From Nonomuraea wenchangensis (GTDB taxonomy: Bacteria > Actinomycetota > Actinomycetes > Streptosporangiales > Streptosporangiaceae), in contig NZ_FOHX01000019.1 in NCBI RefSeq assembly GCF_900111685.1, positions 1 through 64,000 of the forward strand: 64,000 nucleotides of DNA, in the 5' to 3' direction. The translations under genes and the position numbers were made by a program. Numbering within the stretch: position 1 is the stretch's first letter; every line of letters starts with the position of its first letter. The notes beneath the pieces are model-generated. The model did not search any database. It worked only from the letters and a program-made list of their open reading frames with translations, and was not told the DNA's origin. Of this stretch, positions 44,825-52,661 are shown piece after piece.

Positions 44825-45973
44825 GTGGCGGATCTCCAGCGGACCGTGGACGAGCTCGCCGCCCGTCTCGGCCGCCCCCTGCTGCTGGAGGACCGGGTGC
44901 AGCGCGTCGTGGCCTACAGCGAGCAGAACGGCGCCATGGACGACATCCGCCGCGACTCGATCCTGCGCCGTCGTACGACGCCGGAGGTGCGCGCCTGGTT
45001 ACGGTCGGCCGGCATCCACGAGGCCACCGCCCCCATCCGCACCGCGGGCGCGCCGCACCTGGGCCTGCTGCCGCGGGTGTGCGTACCGGTCCGGCACTCG
45101 GGCGGGCTGCTCGGCTTCCTGTGGTTCATCGACTCGGACCCGCCCATGTCGGCCGCCCAGGTCGGCGAGGCCCTGGCCGCCCTACCCGGCCTGGCGCTCG
45201 CGCTCTACCACGAGAGCCTGGCCTCGGAGCTGGCCTCGCACCGGGAGCTGGAGGCGGTCACCGGGCTGCTGCTCGGCGAGCGGGACGCGGCCAGGCAGCT
45301 CATCGAGGCGGGCGCGTTCCCGCAGGCGCGGGCGGTCACCGTGCACGTGGTCAGGCCGCTCGCGGCCGAGCCGTCGGACTCGCTGCGGCTGGCGCTGGAG
45401 CAGGGGCTGCTGGCGCTGCGGCGGCGGCTGAGCGGGCACCATCCGCTGCACCTGGTCCGCTACGACCACGGCGTGCTGCTCACGGCCGGGGCCGCGCTCG
45501 CGGCGGCCGAGCTGCACGCGGCCATGCAGGTGCCGGTGGTCGTCGGGGTCGGGCGGGAGCGGGCGGCGCTGGCGGAGGCGGCGGAGTCGTACCGGGAGGC
45601 GCGGCACGCGGCCGAGGTCGCCGCCCGTGTCCCCGCGCTCGGCCGGACGACCGAGTGGGACCGGCTCGGCGTGTACCGCATGCTCACCCACCTGCCCGCC
45701 CAGGAGCTGCATCCGGGGCTGGAGGAGCTGCTCGCCGACGACCAGCACCTGCCGCTGCTGGAGACCCTGGAGATCTACCTCGACCTGGCGGGCAGCGCGG
45801 TGGCCACGTCGCGGGCGCTGCGGCTGCACCGCACCTCGCTGTACTACCGGCTGCAGCGGGTGGAGGCGCTCGCGCGTACCGATCTGAAGGACGGCGAGGA
45901 GCGGCTGGCCCTGCATCTCAGCCTCAAGCTCGCCCGCCTGTCGGGACGTTACTCACCTCGGGATTTGCCCTAG
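44825..45973 (+). CDS. PucR/CdaR-type transcriptional regulator
   Basis: 382 residues. An N-terminal GAF-like sensing part ('LGRPLLLEDRVQRVVAYSEQ', 'VPVRHSGGLLGFLWFID') is followed by a GGDEF-like middle and a C-terminal PucR helix-turn-helix ('LLETLEIYLDLAGSAVATSR', 'ALRLHRTSLYYRLQRVEALA'). Such regulators act on purine, sugar-acid or amino-acid use. GTG with GAAGGGG 5 nt upstream. It precedes the amidohydrolase-like gene, which it may control, and is divergent from the M6 protease. Confidence 0.88.
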   Translation: MADLQRTVDELAARLGRPLLLEDRVQRVVAYSEQNGAMDDIRRDSILRRRTTPEVRAWLRSAGIHEATAPIRTAGAPHLGLLPRVCVPVRHSGGLLGFLWFIDSDPPMSAAQVGEALAALPGLALALYHESLASELASHRELEAVTGLLLGERDAARQLIEAGAFPQARAVTVHVVRPLAAEPSDSLRLALEQGLLALRRRLSGHHPLHLVRYDHGVLLTAGAALAAAELHAAMQVPVVVGVGRERAALAEAAESYREARHAAEVAARVPALGRTTEWDRLGVYRMLTHLPAQELHPGLEELLADDQHLPLLETLEIYLDLAGSAVATSRALRLHRTSLYYRLQRVEALARTDLKDGEERLALHLSLKLARLSGRYSPRDLP

Positions 45974-45995
45974 CGATTTGCGTACTTGGACCTGA

Positions 45996-46024
45996 TTGAT
46001 TCCCTGGCCCGGCTCACGTTTAAT
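45996..46024 (+). promoter_or_regulatory. Promoter with -35 TTGATT and -10 TTTAAT
   Basis: TTGATT (45996-46001), 17-nt spacer, TTTAAT (46019-46024): close to the vegetative consensus with ideal spacing, 31 nt before the ATG at 46056. The best promoter-like match found in the window. Confidence 0.6.
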
Positions 46025-46055
46025 GCCCTGAAGGGTTATCGGACGGAGAGTGCTG

Positions 46056-47087
46056 ATGCCGCTGGCGACGCGTGCGGGACCGATGCTCGCCCGGCCGCGC
46101 TCGGGACGGCGGCGCCCGTCCGCGCCGGTCGTGCTCCACTCCGCGCCGATCGTGCTGCCCGTCAGCGCCGCGCCGCTCCGCGACGGGGCCGTGGTGGTCC
46201 GCGGCGACCGGGTCCTGCAGGTGGGGGCGCGGGCGGAGCTGCTCGCGTACTTTCCTGTCGAGACCGAGCACCGCTGGCCCGGGATGATCGTCGCCGGAGC
46301 GGTGGACGCCTGCGCGGCCGGGGCGCCCGAGCCCGGCGTGACCGCGCGCGCCACGGTGGTCCGCGATCCGCACGAGCCCGCCGGGCTGCCCGGCATCGCC
46401 TACGTCGAGGTGCGCAGCGCCGCCGAGGAGGAATGGGAGTCACGCGAGCGGGACGCCGTCATCACCGCCATCCGCGAGGCCGACCGGCCGGGCGGGTGCG
46501 GGCTCGCCGCCCGCACCCGGGATCCGCAGGTGCTGGAGGACGTGGCGATGCTGGCCCGTACGTTCGGGCTGCGGCTGCTGGCCGACCTCGACACCCACGC
46601 GCCCGTCGCCCTCGACGAGGCCGGGGTGCTCGGGCCGCTGTGCCACACGATCTGCTCCCGGCCGCTGGACCCCGGCGAGCGCAAGCTGCTGCGGCTGCGC
46701 CGCACGGCCGTGGCCGTCGGCCCCGCGCATCCCGCGGCGGACGTGCTGGCCCTGCTGGAGGAGGGCAACATCGTCGCCTTCGGCTGTCTCGGGCTGCCGG
46801 GCGGGCCGCTCGCGCTGGCGGCGGACGTACGGCGGCGGGCCCGCGAGCTCGGGCTGCGCCCCCGCGCGCTGGACCGGCGGCTGGTGGCGGCGGCCACGCT
46901 GGGCGGGGCGCGGGCGCTGGGCATGGACCAGGGGGCGGGCCGCATCGGGACGCTGGGTCCCGGGGCGCGGGCCGACTTCGCGGTGCACGACGCGCGCGGG
47001 CGTTATCCGTACGCGGCGCTGCTGGCCGGGGCGCCGTGCGCCGGCACGGTGCTCGGCGGCGCGATCGTCGCGGGCACCCCTGAGTAG
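46056..47087 (+). CDS. Amidohydrolase-superfamily-like protein without metal-ligand motif
   Basis: 343 residues. The C-terminal 'AAATLGGARALGMDQGAGRI' with 'GTLGPGARADFAVHD' is the hallmark end of chlorohydrolase-type amidohydrolases, and 'APIVLPVSAAPLRDGAVVVR' with 'DRVLQVGARAEL' is their N-terminal strand region. Where family members have 'PGLVNxHxH', this protein has 'PGMIVAGAVDACAAG', so the metal-binding HxH pair is missing. It is probably catalytically dead or uses another chemistry. ATG 46056 was chosen for GGAG 7 nt upstream; GTG 46050 is too close to it. Follows the PucR gene by 82 nt. Confidence 0.7.
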   Translation: MPLATRAGPMLARPRSGRRRPSAPVVLHSAPIVLPVSAAPLRDGAVVVRGDRVLQVGARAELLAYFPVETEHRWPGMIVAGAVDACAAGAPEPGVTARATVVRDPHEPAGLPGIAYVEVRSAAEEEWESRERDAVITAIREADRPGGCGLAARTRDPQVLEDVAMLARTFGLRLLADLDTHAPVALDEAGVLGPLCHTICSRPLDPGERKLLRLRRTAVAVGPAHPAADVLALLEEGNIVAFGCLGLPGGPLALAADVRRRARELGLRPRALDRRLVAAATLGGARALGMDQGAGRIGTLGPGARADFAVHDARGRYPYAALLAGAPCAGTVLGGAIVAGTPE

Positions 47088-47092
47088 CGCGG

Positions 47093-47551
47093 TCACCCCT
47101 CGCGGGCCTGCTCCAGGTCGCGTCCCCTCGCCTCGGCCGCCGCGTCCACGGTGGCGAGCAGCTCGCCCAGCTGCTCGCGCTGCCCCGGCGTGAGCACGGC
47201 GAACAGCTCCTCGCCCGCCCGCCGGCGCGCGTCGCGGGCCCGCTCGTCGGCCGCCCTCCCCTCCGGCGTCAGCTCGACCAGCGTGGAGCGGCGGTTCGCC
47301 GGATCGGTACGCCGCCGCACCAGCCCCGCCTCCTCCAGCGCGTCCACGACGGGCGTGAGCGAGCGCGGCACGATGCGCAGCTCCTCGGCGAGCCGGACCA
47401 TGCGCAGCGGCCGCCCCGGGTCGGCGGCGAGCACCCGCAGCGCTCGCGCGTGGCTCGGGCTGAGCCCCATCGGGACCAGCCGCCGCACGTAGCCGTGCCG
47501 CAGCCGCCGGTTGACCAGGTGCATCAGCTCCGCCAGCTCTCTCTCACCCAT
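47093..47551 (-). CDS. MarR-family transcriptional regulator
   Basis: 152 residues, winged helix: 'MGLSPSHARALRVLAADPGR', 'LRMVRLAEELRIVPRSLTPV', 'VDALEEAGLVRRRTDPANRR', then 'TLVELTPEGRA'. Divergent from an ABC exporter with a palindrome-like sequence between them, so it probably represses that exporter and itself. Ends 6 nt from the end of the convergent amidohydrolase-like gene. Confidence 0.9.
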   Translation of the reverse strand: MGERELAELMHLVNRRLRHGYVRRLVPMGLSPSHARALRVLAADPGRPLRMVRLAEELRIVPRSLTPVVDALEEAGLVRRRTDPANRRSTLVELTPEGRAADERARDARRRAGEELFAVLTPGQREQLGELLATVDAAAEARGRDLEQAREG

Positions 47552-47570
47552 GCCGACAGTTTAGCCGGAA

Positions 47571-47594
47571 CAAATATGAGTTAACCTCTGTTTG
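47571..47594. promoter_or_regulatory. Candidate MarR operator
   Basis: caaatatga-gttaac-ctctgtttg: an imperfect palindrome centred on the perfect hexamer gttaac, with outer caaa and tttg. It lies in the 68-nt gap between the divergent MarR gene and ABC exporter. The size and AT-richness suit MarR binding. Confidence 0.45.
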
Positions 47595-47619
47595 AGTGCC
47601 CATCTGAAAGGAGCACCAC

Positions 47620-49356
47620 TTGGCGGAGGAACCACGGGCGCCGCTGCGGCGCATCATCACCCTGTTCCGCCCCTACCGGAGCCGGCTGGCCCTGGTGGGC
47701 GCGCTCATCCTGCTGTCGTCGCTGGTGTCGCTCGCCTCGCCGTTCCTCCTCCGCGAGGTGCTGGACGTCGCCATCCCGGCCAGGGACGCCGGGCTGCTCG
47801 CGCTGCTGGCCCTCGGCATGATCGCGGTGGCCGTCACCACCAGCGTGTTCGACGTGCTGCAGACGCTCATCTCCACGACGGTCGGCCAGCGGGTGATGCA
47901 CGACCTGCGCATCGCCGTGTACGCGCACCTCCAGCGCATGTCCCTGGCCTTCTTCACCCGCACCAGGACCGGCGAGGTGCAGTCCCGCATCGCCAACGAC
48001 ATCGGCGGCATGCAGCAGGTCGTCACCTCGACCGCCTCCTCCCTCGTCTCGAACCTCACCACCGTGATCGCGACGATCGCCGCCATGGTCGCACTCGACT
48101 GGCGGCTGACCGTGATCTCGCTCCTGCTGCTGCCGCTGTTCGTGTGGATCAGCCGCAGGGTCGGCGCCGAGCGCAAGCGCATCACCTCCGAACGGCAGCG
48201 CAAGCTCGCCACCATCGCCTCGATGGTCCAGGAGTCGCTGTCGGTCAGCGGCATCCTGCTCGGCCGCACGATGGGCCGTTCCGACGCGCTGACCGAGCGC
48301 TTCGGCCGCGCCTCCGACGAGCTGGCCGACCTCGGCGTACGGATGAGCATGTCCGGGCGGTGGCGGCAGGCGTCCATCCAGATCGTCATGGCCGCGATGC
48401 CGGCGGTGGTCTACTGGGCGGTCGGCCACACGGGGGCCATCTCGGTCGGGACGCTGGTGGCGTTCACGACGTTGCAGACCAGCCTGTTCCGGCCGGCGGT
48501 GTCGCTGCTGCGGCTCGGCGTGGAGGTGCAGACGTCGCTGGCGCTGTTCGGGCGCATCTTCGAGTACCTGGACCTGCCGGTCGACATCCGGCCCGGCACG
48601 CGGACGCTGGAGCGGGTGCGCGGCGAGGTGCGTTTCGAGGGGGTCGAGTTCGCCTACGGCGACACGCCCACGCTGAGCGGCGTGGACCTCACCGTACCCG
48701 CCGGGTCGAGGGTGGCGGTCGTGGGCGAGACGGGCGCGGGCAAGACCACGCTGAGCTACCTGCCACCCCGCCTGTACGACGTCACCGGCGGCCGGGTGAC
48801 CATCGACGGGGTGGACGTGCGGGAGCTGACGTTCGAGACGCTGAGCGCGACCGTCGGCGTGGTCTCGCAGGAGACCTATCTCTTCCACGCCTCGATCGCC
48901 GACAACCTGCGCTTCGCCCGTCCGGACGCGAGCGACGAGGAGCTGGAGGCGGCGGCCAGGGCCGCGCGCATCCACGACCACATCGCGGCGCTCCCCGACG
49001 GGTACGACACGCTGGTGGGCGAGCGCGGCTACCGCTTCTCCGGCGGCGAGAAGCAGCGCCTGGCCATCGCGCGCACGCTGCTGCGCGACCCGCCGGTGCT
49101 GATCCTCGACGAGGCCACGAGCGCGCTCGACACGCAGACCGAGCGGGCGGTGCAGGAGGCGCTGGACGCGCTGGCGCGGGGGCGTACGACGATCACGATC
49201 GCGCACCGGCTGTCCACGGTGCGGGACGCCGACCAGATCGTGGTGCTCGACCGGGGCCGGATCGCCGAGCGCGGCACCCATGAGGAGCTGATGGCGGCGG
49301 GCGGTCACTACGCGGCGCTCGTCAGCCGGGATCGGCCGGAGCTGCTGTCCGCATAA
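47620..49356 (+). CDS. ABC-type exporter (fused membrane and ATPase domains)
   Basis: 578 residues, half-size exporter. Six TM helices in the first 300 residues ('LALVGALILLSSLVSLAS', 'LLALLALGMIAVAVTTSVFD' and so on) and an ATPase with 'GETGAGKTTLSY' (Walker A, near 369), 'GVVSQETYLFHASI' (Q-loop), 'YRFSGGEKQRLAIARTLL' (signature) and 'VLILDEATSALDTQT' (Walker B), then 'IAHRLS' (H-loop). It works as a dimer. TTG start with AAGGAG 6 nt upstream. Controlled by the divergent MarR. Substrate is probably a drug or lipid. Confidence 0.92.
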   Translation: MAEEPRAPLRRIITLFRPYRSRLALVGALILLSSLVSLASPFLLREVLDVAIPARDAGLLALLALGMIAVAVTTSVFDVLQTLISTTVGQRVMHDLRIAVYAHLQRMSLAFFTRTRTGEVQSRIANDIGGMQQVVTSTASSLVSNLTTVIATIAAMVALDWRLTVISLLLLPLFVWISRRVGAERKRITSERQRKLATIASMVQESLSVSGILLGRTMGRSDALTERFGRASDELADLGVRMSMSGRWRQASIQIVMAAMPAVVYWAVGHTGAISVGTLVAFTTLQTSLFRPAVSLLRLGVEVQTSLALFGRIFEYLDLPVDIRPGTRTLERVRGEVRFEGVEFAYGDTPTLSGVDLTVPAGSRVAVVGETGAGKTTLSYLPPRLYDVTGGRVTIDGVDVRELTFETLSATVGVVSQETYLFHASIADNLRFARPDASDEELEAAARAARIHDHIAALPDGYDTLVGERGYRFSGGEKQRLAIARTLLRDPPVLILDEATSALDTQTERAVQEALDALARGRTTITIAHRLSTVRDADQIVVLDRGRIAERGTHEELMAAGGHYAALVSRDRPELLSA

Positions 49357-49461
49357 TCGCCTTTTAAACGTGTTCTGCCTCACATTTCGGTCAGGCCGGA
49401 ATGTGCTTCCCGGATCCGCACGTTCGGACCTCCGGTTTGCAAGTTCAAGGCTAGGACCCCC

Positions 49462-50718
49462 GTGTTGCCCCCGTCATCCTCCACGTTCCGCGCTCTCCGC
49501 CACCACAACTACCGGTTGTGGGCTGGGGCCGACATCGTCTCCGTCACCGGCACCTGGATGCAGGTCCTCGGCCTCAACTGGCTCGTCCTGACGATCACCG
49601 ACTCCGCGACCAGCGTCGGCGTCAGCCTCGTCGTACAGGCGTTGCCGACCCTGCTGCTGGGGATGTGGGGCGGGGCGCTCGCCGACCGGCTGCCGACCCG
49701 TCCCGTCGTGATCGCCGCGCAGCTCGCGCAGGCGGCGCTGGCGGCCGCGCTGGCCGTGATCGCGTACACGGGGGTCTCGTCGGTGGCGCCGATCTACATG
49801 GTGGCGCTGCTCAGCGGCGTGATCGGGGCGCTCGGCGGGCCGGCGCTCGGCCGCTTCGGCGCCGAGGTCGTGCCGCCCGACGACCTGCCGAACGCCATGG
49901 CGCTCGGCTCGATCCTCAGCTCCGGAGCCCGCATCCTGGGCATGAGCCTGGCCGGGGCGCTGCTGCCGCTCACCGGCGACGGCGGCCTGTTCGTCATCAA
50001 CGCGGCCACGTTCTTCGTGGTCATCGCGGCGGTGCTGGCGATGCGGCGCGCGGAGTTCCACCAGCTGGAGGCGGCCGAGCGGCGGCCCGGCGCGGTGCTG
50101 GAGGGACTGCGGCTCGTGCTGCGCACCCCCTGGCTGCTCGTGGTGCTGGCGCTGTGGTTCGTCTCGGGCAGCGTGGGCCGCAACTTCCAGGTCACGATGG
50201 CCGCCATGAGCGCCGGCCCCCTGGGGGCGGGCGTGGGCGGCTACGGCCTGCTGTCCACGGTCTTCGCCGTCGGCACGGTGCTCGGCGGCTTCCTCGCCGC
50301 CTCCCGGCCACGCCTCACCGTCCGGCTGCTGCTGATCACCACGTTCGTGACCGGGGCGGCGCAGGCGCTGAGCGGGCTCATGCCGGGGTTGTGGACGTTC
50401 GCGGCGCTGATGGTGCCGATCGCGGCGGGCGCGGTGACCGTGGACACCACCGTCAGCGCGCGGGCGCAGCTCGACAGCCCCGAGGCGATGCGCGGCCGGA
50501 TCATCGCGGCGCTGTCCATCGTCAGCGCGGGCGCGGGCGCGCTCGGCGGGCCGCTGCTGGGCTGGCTCAGCGACACCTTCGGTCCCCGGCTCGCCCTGGA
50601 GATCGGCGGCGTGTGCTGCGTGGCGGCCTCACTGCTCGCGGCCGTGGCGCTGGCCCGCCTCTCGGGCCGGACCCTCCGGCAGGCGGTACGGCCCCGCCCC
50701 GCGCCCGCGCAGATCTAA
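49462..50718 (+). CDS. Major facilitator superfamily exporter (EntS-like)
   Basis: 418 residues, about twelve TM helices. 'HHNYRLWAGADIVSVTGTWM' and 'WGGALADRLPTRPVVI' carry the MFS motif A; 'GALGGPALGRFGAEVVPPDD' and 'LSIVSAGAGALGGPLLGWLS' are typical of the enterobactin-exporter-like (transmembrane secretion effector) group. Likely exports a small metabolite or drug. GTG start with weak AAGG. 105 nt after the ABC exporter; may be separately transcribed. Confidence 0.88.
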   Translation: MLPPSSSTFRALRHHNYRLWAGADIVSVTGTWMQVLGLNWLVLTITDSATSVGVSLVVQALPTLLLGMWGGALADRLPTRPVVIAAQLAQAALAAALAVIAYTGVSSVAPIYMVALLSGVIGALGGPALGRFGAEVVPPDDLPNAMALGSILSSGARILGMSLAGALLPLTGDGGLFVINAATFFVVIAAVLAMRRAEFHQLEAAERRPGAVLEGLRLVLRTPWLLVVLALWFVSGSVGRNFQVTMAAMSAGPLGAGVGGYGLLSTVFAVGTVLGGFLAASRPRLTVRLLLITTFVTGAAQALSGLMPGLWTFAALMVPIAAGAVTVDTTVSARAQLDSPEAMRGRIIAALSIVSAGAGALGGPLLGWLSDTFGPRLALEIGGVCCVAASLLAAVALARLSGRTLRQAVRPRPAPAQI

Positions 50719-50770
50719 CCGTTCGGATAGGTCTTCCTTACCCCAGTTGCCTGCCCTTCCCGCGGGAGCT

Positions 50771-50805
50771 AACCTGTAATTGCAGTTGGAGGTTAGATAC
50801 AACCT
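50771..50805. promoter_or_regulatory. AACCT/AGGTT repeats in the hsp20 promoter
   Basis: aacct at 50771-50775, aggtt at 50790-50794, aacct at 50801-50805. The last two form aggtt-agatac-aacct, and the first two aacct-N14-aggtt. TAGATA (50794-50799) in the middle could be the -10. The HspR consensus CTTGAGT-N7-ACTCAAG is absent. A likely binding site for the MerR-type protein encoded two genes on. Confidence 0.45.
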
Positions 50806-50829
50806 AGAGCGCAGCGAGGAGGTCCCGAC

Positions 50830-51258
50830 ATGCTTCTCACCTCGATCGACCCGTTCATCCAGGAGTTCGAGCGGCAGTTCAACCGCCTGGCCCGGCAGAC
50901 CTTCGACAACGGCTCGGCCATGCCGATGGACGGCCTGCGCCGCGACGACGACGTCGTCCTGCGCTTCGACCTTCCCGGCATCGACCCCGACTCCATCGAG
51001 GTCACCGTGGACCGCGGCGTCCTCAGCGTCAGCGCGCGCCGCGAGGAGGAGCTCGGCGAGAACGAGCGGGTGTTCGTGCGCGAGCGCCCCATGGGCGTCT
51101 TCACCCGCCGGGTCTACCTGTCGGAGCACCTCGACAGCGACCGGATCGACGCGGGCTACGCCAACGGCGTGCTCACCGTCCGCATCCCGGTGCTGGAGCG
51201 GGCCAAGCCGCGCAAGGTCGAGATCCGGCGAGGCGACACCAAGGCCATCAGGGCGTGA
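50830..51258 (+). CDS. Small heat-shock protein (Hsp20 / alpha-crystallin family)
   Basis: 142 residues. The alpha-crystallin domain is plain: 'DDDVVLRFDLPGIDPDSIEV' with 'TVDRGVLSVSARREEE' and 'YANGVLTVRIPVLERAKPRK' (the conserved GVL and IPV). A short N-terminal arm 'MLLTSIDPFIQEFERQFNRL' precedes it. It holds unfolded proteins and prevents aggregation. GAGGAGG lies upstream of the ATG. Leads the hsp20-MerR pair. Confidence 0.92.
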   Translation: MLLTSIDPFIQEFERQFNRLARQTFDNGSAMPMDGLRRDDDVVLRFDLPGIDPDSIEVTVDRGVLSVSARREEELGENERVFVRERPMGVFTRRVYLSEHLDSDRIDAGYANGVLTVRIPVLERAKPRKVEIRRGDTKAIRA

Positions 51259-51312
51259 CCCACGCGGCGCGGGGGCGGGCGTCCACGTCCGCCCCCGTAC
51301 CATGAGGAGGTC

Positions 51313-51627
51313 ATGATGGCCGATCTGCCCTTCGACGACGAGCACGCCCCGCTCTACTCCCTCGGGCAGGTGGCGGCGATGCTCAACGTCCAGCAGGCCT
51401 ACCTGCGCCGCCTCGACCAGCACGACGTGGTCACGCCGCGCCGCTCCGAGGGCGGCCAGCGGCGCTACTCCCGCCGCGACATCCTGATCGTCCAGCACGT
51501 CACCCGCATGGCCGACGAGGGCATGACCCTCATCGCCATCCGCCGCATCCTGGAGCTCGAACGCGAGCTCGCCGCACTCCGCGAGGAGCTGAGGCGCACC
51601 CGCGAGCGCCTGCGCGAGCTGGAGTGA
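51313..51627 (+). CDS. MerR-family regulator (HspR-like)
   Basis: 104 residues. The MerR winged helix is 'PLYSLGQVAAMLNVQQAYLR' with 'RLDQHDVVTPRRSEGGQRRY' and 'RRDILIVQHVTRMADEGM', followed by a coiled-coil 'ILELERELAALREELRRTRE'. No metal-binding cysteines, so it is a heat-shock or ligand-free type. It follows hsp20 and likely represses it. AGGAGG sits just before the first of two ATGs; the second, at 51316, has better spacing. Its stop overlaps a GTGA that could start a longer hemerythrin form. Confidence 0.85.
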   Translation: MMADLPFDDEHAPLYSLGQVAAMLNVQQAYLRRLDQHDVVTPRRSEGGQRRYSRRDILIVQHVTRMADEGMTLIAIRRILELERELAALREELRRTRERLRELE

Positions 51628-51635
51628 CCCCGGCC

Positions 51636-51660
51636 GATTGGGATGCCTTCCCTTGGGTAG
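51636..51660 (+). promoter_or_regulatory. Candidate stress-sigma (SigB-like) promoter for the hemerythrin gene
   Basis: GATT (51636-51639), 15-nt spacer, GGGTAG (51655-51660), 11 nt before the ATG at 51672. GGGTA-type -10 boxes are typical of SigB/SigF-family promoters in actinobacteria. A second copy precedes the next gene. Confidence 0.4.
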
Positions 51661-51671
51661 CGCTTGACCCC

Positions 51672-52220
51672 ATGGCAACCGACGTCATCACCCTGATCAC
51701 CCAGGACCACCGGACCGTCGAATCCCTCTTCGACCGGCTCAAGAAGGGCGAGGGCGACACCAAGGCCACCGTGGCCGAGCTGCACGCCCTCCTGGTCGCG
51801 CACGCCCGTGCCGAGGAGGACCGCGTCTACCCCGGCATCGACGCCCACCACGGCGTCGAGGAGCACAAGGAGGCCGAGGTCCTGCTCGACGCACTCGTAC
51901 GGGCCACGCCCGGCACCCCCGAGTTCCGCTCCACGCTGGAGAAGCTCGTCGAGTCGGTGCAGCACCACGTCGAGGAGGAGGAGAGCGACCTCCTGCCCCA
52001 GCTTCGGAAGTCGGCCGACGACAAGCGGCTCCAGGAGCTCGGACGGGCCTTTCAGGAGCGCAGGAACGCCGAGCTCAAGGCGCTCGGCGCGACCGCCCCG
52101 ACCACCGGCGACACCACCAAGGCCGAGCTGTACGAGCAGGCGCAGCGGGCCGACATCCCCGGCCGTTCGCAGATGGACAAGGAAGAGCTGGCCAAAGCCC
52201 TCAAGCGGGCTGATTCTTAG
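51672..52220 (+). CDS. Hemerythrin-domain protein (HHE family)
   Basis: 182 residues. Metal-ligand histidines and acids of a four-helix bundle: 'LITQDHRTVESLFDRL', 'ELHALLVAHARAEEDRVYPG', 'HHGVEEHKEAEVLLDALV' and 'VESVQHHVEEEESDLLPQL', giving H-HxxxE-H-HxxxD type sites for two irons. Functions include oxygen, NO or stress sensing. The C-terminal tail 'AELYEQAQRADIPGRSQMDK' with 'EELAKALKRAD' resembles the Rho-N-like helix-extended-loop-helix seen in stress proteins. ATG 51672 chosen as the family start 'MATDVITLI'; GTG 51624 is longer. Confidence 0.88.
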   Translation: MATDVITLITQDHRTVESLFDRLKKGEGDTKATVAELHALLVAHARAEEDRVYPGIDAHHGVEEHKEAEVLLDALVRATPGTPEFRSTLEKLVESVQHHVEEEESDLLPQLRKSADDKRLQELGRAFQERRNAELKALGATAPTTGDTTKAELYEQAQRADIPGRSQMDKEELAKALKRADS

Positions 52221-52244
52221 GATTTCGTACCTGTCCGGGGGTAG
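52221..52244 (+). promoter_or_regulatory. Second candidate stress-sigma promoter (DUF5709 gene)
   Basis: GATT (52221-52224), 14-nt spacer, GGGTAG (52239-52244), then GGGGAA and ATG at 52254. Same two elements as at 51636-51660. Here the start would lie only about 9 nt after the -10, so the transcript would be nearly leaderless. Confidence 0.35.
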
Positions 52245-52253
52245 GGGAACCTT

Positions 52254-52589
52254 ATGAGTCAACTACCTCCGGACCGGTTCGGAATGAGCGACGAACAGGA
52301 CATCGAGGTCTCGGAGTGGACCGACGACCTAGGGCTCAACCACGAGGTCGTCCCCGACGACCCGAGGCACCGGGACACGCTCGACGAGCGGCTGTGGCGC
52401 GAGGCGCCCGAGCGCCTGCACGAGCCGCGCTCGATGCACCGGCTCACGCAGCCCGACGAGGGCCTGGAGCCGGATCGGGAGGACGAGGAGGTCGCCGAGG
52501 ACCAGGGCCCCGACGGCGGCGACCTGTCGGCCGAGGAGCGGGCGATCCACATCGACCTGGGCGAGGACCTCGACGAGGACTTCAGGTGA
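52254..52589 (+). CDS. Acidic DUF5709-like protein
   Basis: 111 residues, very acidic. 'DTLDERLWREAPERLHEPRS', 'DREDEEVAEDQGPDGGDLSA' and 'EERAIHIDLGED' resemble DUF5709, a small family of unknown function found in actinobacteria next to stress genes. The sequence is mostly charged and likely disordered. Its last nine codons fall in the first units of a 20-bp tandem repeat. ATG with GGGGAA just upstream. Confidence 0.7.
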   Translation: MSQLPPDRFGMSDEQDIEVSEWTDDLGLNHEVVPDDPRHRDTLDERLWREAPERLHEPRSMHRLTQPDEGLEPDREDEEVAEDQGPDGGDLSAEERAIHIDLGEDLDEDFR

Positions 52590-52660
52590 GCCCCGCCGAC
52601 TTCGGATGAGCCCCGCCGACTTCGGGTGGGCCGCGCCGTCTTGAGGTGAGCCGCGCCGCC
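52581..52660. repeat. Four 20-bp tandem repeats across a gene end
   Basis: Units start at 52581, 52601, 52621 and 52641, each of the form ttcRggtgagcccc gccgac with small changes. The first carries the TGA stop of the DUF5709 gene, and the series ends 2 nt before the stop of the convergent HAD gene. The later units are more diverged, as expected if the array grew from the gene end outward. Confidence 0.8.
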
Positions 52661-52661
52661 G

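Noticed and set aside
50719..50829. HspR/HAIR operator (CTTGAGT-N7-ACTCAAG) before hsp20
   Set aside because: The consensus is absent; only aacct/aggtt repeats are present and are reported instead.
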